Positions 1 to 4,972 of a stretch of 5,793 nt of DNA are shown piece by piece. The position numbers were made by a program, and so were the translations under genes. Where the stretch lies: assembly GCA_947428535.1 (NCBI GenBank), contig CANEMG010000072.1, positions 1 through 5,793 of the forward strand, read 5' to 3'. A model generated the notes under the pieces. The model was not told the DNA's origin and searched no databases. It saw only the letters and a program-made list of their open reading frames with translations. Numbering within the stretch: the first letter of the stretch is position 1; every line of letters starts with the position of its first letter. This DNA comes from an uncultured Clostridium sp. (GTDB lineage: Bacteria > Bacillota > Clostridia > TANB77 > CAG-508).

Positions 1-372
1 ATATGGTATATTAAATTTTTCTAAACTTTTTCTTGTAATTGCTTCTGTATCACAATTTTTAATATTCATTAATCTTGCTGTAATAAAATCTATTGTATTT
101 CCATCTTCTTTTAATTTTTGAATGATTTTATCTGCGTTTGGAAGCAATGTACATTCTTCTAATACATTTTTATAATATTTCTCAAAAAAATTAAATTTAG
201 TAGTATTATCCCAACCATATAAAGCTTCTAAATAATATCTATTTTTTATTACCCCAAAACTTTCTCTATTACTTGGTTCTCCTGATATTTCTTCTTCAAA
301 TATATCAGCATATTTTAGCATCTGTTTTATTGTAAAAACTATTGTATCATCTATATCAATTCCTATTTTCAT
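1..372 (-). CDS. HAD-superfamily 5'-nucleotidase-like protein (partial, C-terminus beyond window)
   Basis: The first 124 residues of a minus-strand gene are present; it begins at ATG 372 and is still open at the left edge. The start is well supported: GGAGT at 381-385 lies 8 nt upstream. Residues 4-10 read GIDIDDT, which is HAD motif I (DxDxT); Asp6 would be the phosphoaspartyl nucleophile and Asp8 the general acid/base. Residues 96-100 read FITAR, which fits HAD motif II with Thr98. The long, mostly helical stretch between them (about 11-90) fits the cap of the 5'(3')-deoxyribonucleotidase (NT5C/YqfW-like) group, cytoplasmic enzymes that remove phosphate from (deoxy)nucleoside monophosphates. 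Members are usually about 180-200 residues, so about a third is missing, including motifs III and IV. The gene is separated from the upstream tRNA by a terminator and so probably has its own promoter. Membership of the HAD superfamily is secure; the exact substrate is inference. Confidence 0.82.
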   Translation of the reverse strand, partial: MKIGIDIDDTIVFTIKQMLKYADIFEEEISGEPSNRESFGVIKNRYYLEALYGWDNTTKFNFFEKYYKNVLEECTLLPNADKIIQKLKEDGNTIDFITARLMNIKNCDTEAITRKSLEKFNIPY

Positions 373-394
373 TACTTATCACTCCTATTTTTTT

Positions 395-400
395 ATTATA
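395..400 (-). promoter_or_regulatory. Possible -10 box for the nucleotidase-like gene
   Basis: On the minus strand this reads TATAAT, an exact -10 consensus, and lies 9 nt upstream of the GGAGT ribosome binding site at 381-385. No convincing -35 hexamer sits 16-18 nt upstream; that stretch is an alternating AT run (about 408-423). The leader would be very short (about 15 nt). In such AT-rich DNA a chance TATAAT is common, so this is tentative. Confidence 0.35.
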
Positions 401-462
401 CAATATTTATATATATATATATCTATATTTTTAAAAAATTTAGCAAAGCTTTTATATAATAT

Positions 463-491
463 AAAAAAACAATCAACTTTTCTATTGATTG
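463..491 (-). terminator. Intrinsic terminator of tRNA-Leu
   Basis: Read on the minus strand, a perfect 7-bp stem (CAATCAA at 485-491 with TTGATTG at 470-476) encloses an 8-nt loop and is followed at once by seven Ts (463-469). It begins only 4 nt past the encoded CCA end of the tRNA. This is the standard layout for ending a single tRNA transcript, and it insulates the downstream nucleotidase gene. Confidence 0.85.
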
Positions 492-495
492 CTTT

Positions 496-578
496 TGGTA
501 CCGATGGTGGGACTCGAACCCACATGGTTTCCCGCTGGATTTTGAATCCAGTGCGTCTACCAATTCCGCCACATCGGC
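496..578 (-). tRNA. tRNA-Leu (anticodon CAA)
   Basis: The minus strand folds into a complete 83-nt class II tRNA with an encoded CCA end (496-498). The acceptor strands are GCCGATG and CATCGGT; the D-stem is GCG/CGC with the conserved GG in the loop. The anticodon stem CTGGA/TCCAG holds the loop TTCAAAA, placing anticodon CAA at 542-544, which reads UUG leucine codons. The 11-nt variable arm CGGGAAACCAT is on the long side, as in tRNA-Leu. The T-stem is GTGGG/CCCAC with loop TTCGAGT, and A73 is the leucine discriminator base. One small oddity is that the first acceptor pair is G1-U72 rather than G-C. A promoter lies upstream and a terminator immediately downstream, so it is a single-gene transcript. 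Confidence 0.97.
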
Positions 579-603
579 ATATGAAATATTTAGCTCGATA
601 ATT

Positions 604-632
604 ATCTTAACATATATAAATAATGTTGTCTA
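604..632 (-). promoter_or_regulatory. Promoter of tRNA-Leu
   Basis: On the minus strand, TAGACA (627-632, five of six matches to the -35 consensus) is followed by exactly 17 nt and then TAAGAT (604-609, four of six matches to the -10). A TG one base upstream of the -10 makes it an extended -10. Transcription would begin near 597, about 19 nt before the mature tRNA 5' end at 578, a normal precursor length. Confidence 0.7.
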
Positions 633-679
633 GTTTTTTAACAAATTTTTTCAAGACTCTTTTATTCTTATGTAAACTG

Positions 680-688
680 TGATATAAT
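680..688 (+). promoter_or_regulatory. Extended -10 promoter for the membrane-protein gene
   Basis: TGATATAAT is an exact extended -10 element (TGnTATAAT, hexamer at 683-688). The correctly spaced -35 position (about 660-665, TTTTAT) is weak, which extended -10 promoters tolerate. Transcription would begin around 695, giving a leader of about 100 nt before ATG 796. It diverges from the tRNA-Leu promoter at 604-632. Confidence 0.6.
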
Positions 689-702
689 CTTTATATTCTC
701 CG

Positions 703-770
703 TTGGTACCGCGGATCATAATTAGAGTACCCAATTATTACTTATATGTCTTAGTTAATATCAAGACATA
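703..770 (+). promoter_or_regulatory. Structured 5' leader with a T-box-like 11-mer
   Basis: The leader holds two hairpins that can be drawn by eye. The first pairs TTGGTAC (703-709) with GTACCCAA (727-734), with one bulged C. The second is a perfect 8-bp stem, TATGTCTT (745-752) with AAGACATA (763-770), closing a 10-nt loop. The first hairpin contains TGGTACCGCGG (704-714), which matches the core of the T-box motif (UGGNACCGCG), and TGGTACCG is complementary to the CGGTACCA end of the tRNA-Leu encoded 120 bp away. There is no room for a T-box specifier stem, and I see no alternative terminator hairpin. Regulation is therefore only a possibility. Confidence 0.3.
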
Positions 771-795
771 AATAATTATAATAAGGAGAGAGACT

Positions 796-1242
796 ATGAA
801 AAAAGATCGGAAATCCTCTATATTACTTAATCCAGTTGATGAAAAACTAATATGTATAGCTCTATTCATTATAGCTGGTGGTATAATTGCTTTTTTTCTA
901 GGTGACTTAGCATCTATTATAAAAGAAGAACCTAAAAGCGAAATTCATGAAGAAGTCGAAGAAACTCAAAGCAAAATTCATAACGAAGTTGAAGAATTTA
1001 CCGAATCTGAAGTATCTTGGATCTATGGAGAGGAAACAGGTGTCTCTGGATTGATACCAATATCCTGTACAAGAGTAAAAAGCCTGTATACTTATACTTT
1101 TTATGACCCAGAAACTGGCATTATGTACTATCTTGTAAAAGATGGAAATAATTCTGCTACAGCAAGTGGTTCCGGAGTTCTGGAAAATCCTGATGGAACC
1201 CCTCGGATTTATGCTCCTTATCAGAAAGACAGTGGCGACTAA
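796..1242 (+). CDS. Small single-pass membrane protein of unknown function (148 aa)
   Basis: ATG 796 is preceded by AAGGAG (783-788) at 7-nt spacing, so the start is firm. The protein has a short basic, cytoplasmic-type N-terminus (MKKDRKSS). One hydrophobic helix follows at about residues 18-42, with no cleavage site seen. Next is a strongly acidic, charged stretch (about 43-72) containing two imperfect 11-residue repeats, SEIHEEVEETQ and SKIHNEVEEFT, then a small C-terminal domain (about 73-148) predicted to lie outside the membrane. The DPETGIMYYL stretch (104-113) and the later PDGTPRIY (132-139) resemble the small beta-rich domains in bacterial and phage proteins of the DUF6440 kind; I offer this as a weak likeness only. 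By hand count the gene is about 35% GC, higher than the roughly 21% sampled in the large neighbouring gene. It is the only plus-strand gene here and has its own promoter and terminator. The function is unknown. Confidence 0.85.
   Translation: MKKDRKSSILLNPVDEKLICIALFIIAGGIIAFFLGDLASIIKEEPKSEIHEEVEETQSKIHNEVEEFTESEVSWIYGEETGVSGLIPISCTRVKSLYTYTFYDPETGIMYYLVKDGNNSATASGSGVLENPDGTPRIYAPYQKDSGD
937..1002 (+). repeat. 33-bp imperfect tandem duplication within the membrane-protein gene
   Basis: Positions 937-969 and 970-1002 are adjacent in-frame copies that match at 24 of 33 bases by hand alignment. They encode SEIHEEVEETQ and SKIHNEVEEFT. An 11-residue period in a charged sequence is typical of hendecad helical or coiled-coil stalks, so this probably lengthens the spacer between the membrane helix and the C-terminal domain. 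Confidence 0.7.
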
Positions 1243-1265
1243 GCCACTGTCTAAAATTTTTCTTT
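1227..1265 (+). terminator. Intrinsic terminator overlapping the membrane-protein stop codon
   Basis: A perfect 10-bp stem, AGACAGTGGC (1227-1236) with GCCACTGTCT (1243-1252), closes a 6-nt loop GACTAA and is followed by AAAA and a T-rich run to 1265. The TAA stop (1240-1242) is in the loop, so the last codons are part of the hairpin. The convergent deoB gene ends at 1264, directly on the other side. The same stem could also stop minus-strand transcription, but the T tract on that side is short. Confidence 0.8.
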
Positions 1266-2405
1266 ATACTATATCTTTTTTAAAACTTGTTCCCTCAAGT
1301 TTAGTAATATTAAATAAATCTAATATTGTAGCTGATATATCAGCATAAGTATCTCTTATTCCTATATCTACATTTTGTTTTAATTTCTTACCATAAGCTA
1401 ATATTGGAACATATTCCCTATTGTGATCTGTACTTGGTGTACTAGGATCATTTCCATGATCTGCTGTTATAATTAAAATGTCATTCTCTCTTAAGTTTTC
1501 CATTATCTCATGTAACTTATTATCAAACTCTTCTAACGCTTTAGCATATCCTTCTATATTATTTCTATGTCCATATAACATATCAAAATCTACTAAGTTT
1601 ACAAATACTAAATCTTCTTTGGCATTTTTGATTTCATGTATTGTTTTTTCTATTCCATCTGTATTACCATTTGTATGTATGCTTCTACTTATCCCTCTTT
1701 CAGAAAATAAGTCTTGTATTTTTCCAATTGCTAACACTTCTTTATTATTTTCTATGAAAACATCTAACATTGTTTTTCCAAAGTCTTCTGCTTCAAAATC
1801 TTTTCTATTATATGTTCTTGTAAAATTGTCTGCATTAGTTCCAATAAAAGGTCTGGCTATTACTGTTCCAATTCCATAACCTTTCTCATCTATTATATCT
1901 CTTGATATTTTGCATATTCTATATAGTTCTTGTACAGACATCACTTCTTCGTGCATTGCAATTTGTAACACACTATCAGCTGATGTATAAATAATTGGCG
2001 TTTTAAAAAGTCTGTTCCAGAACCTTTTTTATTACATATAAACCCCTGTATACCAGCTCTTCTTGATATTTCATCTAATAGCTCTTTGGGGAATCCCTCA
2101 TAATAAGTTTTAAATGGTTTATCTTTTATAAAACCAGCTATTTCCCAATGACCTACTGGACTATTTTTACCTTTTGTTTTTTCTGCTGCTTTTCCAAATA
2201 TTCCAATTGGCCTTTCTTCTTTTTCTTTAATTGTAAGTCCTTGTATATTATATAAACCAAGTTTTTTCATATTAGGAATATTTAAGTTAGAATTATAATA
2301 TATTCCTTCTAAAGTATTGCTTCCTGTATCTCCATATTCATCAGCATCTGGTGCTTCACCCACACCGAAACTATCTAAAACAATAATAATTGCTCTATCT
2401 ATCAT
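1264..2405 (-). pseudogene. deoB: deoB, phosphopentomutase, frameshifted by an internal deletion
   Basis: Phosphopentomutase interconverts (deoxy)ribose 1-phosphate and 5-phosphate in nucleoside salvage; it is a cytoplasmic two-metal enzyme of the alkaline phosphatase superfamily. The N-terminal part (2405 to about 2001) has VLDSFGVGEAPDADEYGDTGSNT with the first metal-binding Asp, the GHWEIAG block and SGTDFLK. The rest (2001 to TAA at 1264-1266), in the -1 frame, has TSADSVLQIAMHEE, IARPFIG, FTRTYNR and the metal motifs VNLVDFDMLYGHR, TADHGND and TDHNREY. Between SGTDFLK and YTSADS only 23 nt remain, where the family usually has about 18 residues (54 nt). A deletion of about 31 bp therefore explains both the shift and a missing loop of about 10 residues. 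Without a -1 shift, translation runs off-frame to a stop at 1941-1943. Neither half alone has a full active site. The start is ATG 2405 (SD TCCTTT on plus at 2412-2417) rather than ATG 2420. Joined, the product is about 380 residues against a usual 390. It lies downstream of, and probably in one operon with, the 776-residue gene. Confidence 0.9.
2001..2007 (-). other. Frameshift point in deoB: T_TTA_AAA heptamer
   Basis: On the minus strand the deoB reading frame is GAC TTT TTA AAA CGC, so the last seven bases before the break read T TTA AAA, an X_XXY_YYZ slippery heptamer in the correct phase. A -1 slip here yields SGTDFLK-TPIIYTSADS and continues in the conserved downstream frame. No strong stimulatory stem-loop is obvious just after it. 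The homopolymeric sequence is also a likely deletion endpoint, so this may be purely a mutation scar. Confidence 0.6.
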
Positions 2406-2411
2406 TTGTAA

Positions 2412-2417
2412 TCCTTT
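2412..2417 (-). promoter_or_regulatory. Ribosome binding site that sets the deoB start
   Basis: On the minus strand this reads AAAGGA, 6 nt before ATG 2405. The alternative ATG at 2420 overlaps this site (ATGAAAGGA) and is preceded only by A/T sequence. The downstream start gives MIDRAIIIVLDSFG, matching the usual DeoB N-terminus without five extra residues. Confidence 0.75.
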
Positions 2418-2425
2418 CATTTATT

Positions 2426-4756
2426 TTATTTTTTTAATTCAACATCATATTCATATACAAAAACATCTTTTGATTTTGGTAATATTAAATTATTACTTTC
2501 TGTAAAATATTTATTTGTTCTAAATTTATTTTTTTCAACAAGTTTAAAATCAAGTTTCTTACAATCTATAAATACACTTGAAGATGCATCCATTCCAACT
2601 GGTAAAGTTTGATTATTATTATCATAAAAAATTATATTAGAATAATATAGTAATGGTAATCCTGCTTTATAATTTATTTTTATTAAATTAAGAGCTCCTT
2701 CTCCATCATCATCATATTCTTCTAAAGCATTTTCAACACTCATATTATAAATGTCAAAAGATTGTTCTTTTACTTTTTCAGTAATTTGTGAAACTTTATA
2801 TAAAGAAAAATCATACTCTGCTTTTAATTTTGGTGTTGCTCCCTCTAAAAATGTAATAATTGTTTGTAATTTTTCTGTAAAATCAAATACATCTATTTTT
2901 TTATTTATATTTAATATTTTAAATTTACTTTTTTCATTTTCTCTATGTCCTCTACTACCTATATATTTTACTTTTCTATTATCATCATCTACGTTTCCAA
3001 ATATATCAAATGTTTCACTATCTATATATAATCTGTTACTATTAAATTCTTCTTTTAAATTCTCTAATGTTTCTTCTATTGCATTTTTATTTAAATCATT
3101 TTCTCTAAGCATGTTTATTAAACTTAGTACTTCTGTTTTAGCAACAAATAAACTATCCATTTCTTCTTTAGATAATTTTTTTCGTTGTATCTCATCAACT
3201 TTAGTACCTAATTCATCAAATTCACTTTGATAATCAAATACTCTTTTTAATTCTTTTTTATAATCATCTTTTTCTCGCTCTTCTCCCATTTCTAAACTTA
3301 ACTTTTCATCTTTATTAGAGAATTTCCAAAAATCAAATATACTTTTTCTATGTTTATCTATTTCCTCAATATATAGATTTGCATTTTTTACTTTTGAAGT
3401 TATATTTTCTAATTTCAATTTTAATGCTTTTAAATCTTGATTTAAATTTCTGTAATTTTTTTCTCCTTTTTCTAATAAAGAATGGATTGTTACTAAATCT
3501 TCAATTGTATAATACTTTTTACTCTTCATCGCTGATTGTATTGCATCTATTCCTATTGCTTTACTTTCAAAGTTATTTTCTTCCTCTTTAATATTCCCAT
3601 TTTGTGCAATTATTTTTTTATTTATTTTTGGTGATTTAAAGAAATATTTTACTTTTCCTATAAAAGTTTTTTTGTACTCTAAGTATGTAGAAATCTCTTT
3701 TTGTTTTATTAAATATTCATCTTCTTTTACTTTTACTTTGCTTTTTATTTCTTCTAATTCTTCTTCTATTTCTTCTATATCATTATTTTGCTTTTTAATT
3801 TTTTCTTCTGCTTCAAAAACTTCATCTTTTATAAAATCTGTTAGCATATCATAAGTTAATTTTTGCTCATCTCTATAAATTTCCAAAGCATTATTGCTGT
3901 TTATTCTCGTTGAAAATTGAAAGTGACTTTTTACTTCTGTTTGCAATATAAATAAAGCCTTTAATAATTTATAAAATTTTATTGCTTCTTCTCTTGTTGA
4001 TAACTTTACTTTATAAAGACTTTTTACATTTTCATATACAACTGTTTCTCCTACTATTTGTATTGATAAATTATTAGCTTTATCAAATACTTCAAAAGTT
4101 AATGCCCAATCTTTTGTAAATAGCCATAAATAATTCTCTAAATCTGCTATTTCTGTTCTATTTAGATATAGTTCTGTATAATTCATTGAGTTTATTGGTA
4201 CATAAATTCTAGGAGCAATTTTTTTTCTTATATTATTTATAAATTCTATTTTGGATTTTAATAAATAAAAAAATTCTCCAAAAGTTTTCTCTTTTGAACA
4301 TACTAACATAAAATATCTTCCAGTTGCTTCTGAATAATATATTTGCCACATATGATCTTTTATATATTTTACTTTAAAAGGTTCTTTTCTCTCTAATTCT
4401 TTTTGTGTAGTTGCAACAGTTTCTATTTCTGATACTTTAACAGAACTAAGCATCTTTAAAAAAGTTGTATACCTTTCTATATCTTCTTCATTTTCCGCTG
4501 GCAAAATATATTTATGTAGCGGCATTGCTTTTGAATATTTTTCTTTTAAAGGATCTGTTCTCAAACATGGAGTTATTAATATATCTATTTTATCTATTGG
4601 AACAAAACGAAAAACTTTGTGATCTTTATCATTATTTAGTCTAGACACATTGAAATTTAAAGGTGTAAAATCTAGTAATTCATCTGGTATCTGGTTTAAG
4701 TCTAAATTTAAATAATTTAATTTCTTTTGTAAATCATTTTTTGCTACATTTTCCAC
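2426..4756 (-). CDS. Conserved-looking coiled-coil protein of unknown function (776 aa)
   Basis: I do not recognise the family. Translation starts at GTG 4756, supported by AAAGGGG (4764-4770) at 7-nt spacing; an ATG two bases upstream (4758) is out of frame and stops at once. The ORF is intact and ends in TAA at 2426-2428. There is no signal peptide and no clear membrane helix, so it is probably cytoplasmic. Residues about 1-300 look like a mixed alpha/beta globular region (e.g. HMWQIYYSEATGRYFMLVCSKE at 135-156). Residues about 305-362 are a highly charged coiled coil. A basic, aromatic stretch follows (TFIGKVKYFFKSPK, 364-377), then more helical or coiled segments at about 425-475 and 495-575. 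Residues about 620-776 look globular again, with an acidic patch at 678-686. The architecture (globular ends, helical middle with a mid-region break) recalls coiled-coil hairpin proteins, but there is no Walker A motif, so it is not an SMC/RecN-type ATPase. A strong promoter lies just upstream and deoB follows 20 nt after the stop, suggesting cotranscription. By sampling, GC is about 21%, the lowest in the window. Confidence 0.88.
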   Translation of the reverse strand: MENVAKNDLQKKLNYLNLDLNQIPDELLDFTPLNFNVSRLNNDKDHKVFRFVPIDKIDILITPCLRTDPLKEKYSKAMPLHKYILPAENEEDIERYTTFLKMLSSVKVSEIETVATTQKELERKEPFKVKYIKDHMWQIYYSEATGRYFMLVCSKEKTFGEFFYLLKSKIEFINNIRKKIAPRIYVPINSMNYTELYLNRTEIADLENYLWLFTKDWALTFEVFDKANNLSIQIVGETVVYENVKSLYKVKLSTREEAIKFYKLLKALFILQTEVKSHFQFSTRINSNNALEIYRDEQKLTYDMLTDFIKDEVFEAEEKIKKQNNDIEEIEEELEEIKSKVKVKEDEYLIKQKEISTYLEYKKTFIGKVKYFFKSPKINKKIIAQNGNIKEEENNFESKAIGIDAIQSAMKSKKYYTIEDLVTIHSLLEKGEKNYRNLNQDLKALKLKLENITSKVKNANLYIEEIDKHRKSIFDFWKFSNKDEKLSLEMGEEREKDDYKKELKRVFDYQSEFDELGTKVDEIQRKKLSKEEMDSLFVAKTEVLSLINMLRENDLNKNAIEETLENLKEEFNSNRLYIDSETFDIFGNVDDDNRKVKYIGSRGHRENEKSKFKILNINKKIDVFDFTEKLQTIITFLEGATPKLKAEYDFSLYKVSQITEKVKEQSFDIYNMSVENALEEYDDDGEGALNLIKINYKAGLPLLYYSNIIFYDNNNQTLPVGMDASSSVFIDCKKLDFKLVEKNKFRTNKYFTESNNLILPKSKDVFVYEYDVELKK

Positions 4757-4763
4757 ATTTTTT

Positions 4764-4770
4764 CCCCTTT
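4764..4770 (-). promoter_or_regulatory. Ribosome binding site for the GTG-started 776-aa gene
   Basis: On the minus strand this reads AAAGGGG, 7 nt before GTG 4756. It supports GTG initiation, because the next in-frame Met codon is at about residue 78 and would remove a large part of the N-terminal region. The out-of-frame ATG at 4758 leads only to a four-codon frame (ATG TGG AAA ATG TAG). Confidence 0.7.
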
Positions 4771-4794
4771 TTATTTTATATCTACTATTTGCTT

Positions 4795-4823
4795 ATTATA
4801 TAATATCAATCACATTTCTTCAA
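4795..4823 (-). promoter_or_regulatory. Promoter of the 776-aa gene/deoB operon
   Basis: On the minus strand, TTGAAG (4818-4823, four of six matches to the -35 consensus) is followed by exactly 17 nt and then TATAAT (4795-4800, a perfect -10). The start site would be near 4788, leaving a leader of about 32 nt that contains the AAAGGGG ribosome binding site. This is the best housekeeping-sigma promoter in the window, and no operator-like inverted repeat is obvious over it. Confidence 0.8.
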
Positions 4824-4925
4824 TACATAAAATCAAATATTTTTTAAAATAATTTATTTCGTAAAACTTTTCTATAATAGATCAAAAGAGGAGATTTTAA
4901 AGATTGTAAAAGACAAAACTTATTG

Positions 4926-4970
4926 AAAAAATAGAGCTTCACATATACAATATGTAAAACTCTATTTTTT
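4926..4970 (-). terminator. Strong, probably bidirectional terminator after thrS
   Basis: A perfect 11-bp outer stem (AAAAAATAGAG at 4926-4936 with CTCTATTTTTT at 4960-4970) encloses a second 6-bp stem, ACATAT/ATATGT, with a 3-nt loop. On the minus strand it starts 2 nt after the natural thrS stop and ends in six Ts. The plus strand also carries a T run, so it could work both ways. Its position confirms that 4973 is the original end of thrS and separates thrS from the next operon. Confidence 0.88.
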
Positions 4971-4972
4971 AA

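Noticed and set aside
408..423. Alternating TA run as a functional repeat or origin element
   Set aside because: It is a short low-complexity AT stretch in an AT-rich intergenic region, with no DnaA boxes or ordered repeats nearby.
495..711. Repeat TTGGTACCG at 495-503 and 703-711 as att sites of an element integrated at the tRNA
   Set aside because: The repeat is only 9 bp and is built around the palindrome GGTACC. The second copy lies on the 5' side of the tRNA, whereas tRNA 3'-end integration would place it beyond the 3' end (below 496). No integrase is present.
640..795. A full T-box riboswitch upstream of the membrane-protein gene, suggested by TGGTACCGCGG
   Set aside because: There is no stem I or specifier loop upstream: the extended -10 is only about 15 nt before the motif. 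The usual complementary arm for the GCGG side and a terminator with T run are absent before the ATG. Only the short motif is real.
1142..1348. A 68-codon plus-strand reading frame overlapping the end of the membrane-protein gene
   Set aside because: It runs in another frame through a supported gene, crosses the terminator hairpin and the end of deoB, and has no good ribosome binding site.
1478..1879. A 133-codon plus-strand frame opposite deoB
   Set aside because: It is antisense to well-conserved deoB sequence including the metal-binding motifs; it has no promoter or convincing ribosome binding site.
2403..2420. ATG 2420 as the deoB start
   Set aside because: It has no Shine-Dalgarno sequence and overlaps the AAAGGA site that serves ATG 2405; the shorter protein fits the family N-terminus.
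2751..3854. Several plus-strand open frames opposite the 776-codon gene
   Set aside because: They are antisense shadows rich in Phe, Leu and Ser, as expected from the reverse complement of Lys/Glu-rich coiled-coil coding sequence, with no supported starts.
4824..4925. A small gene on the plus strand after AGAGGAGA near 4887-4894
   Set aside because: The purine-rich stretch is not followed by a usable start codon with an open frame before the thrS terminator at 4926.
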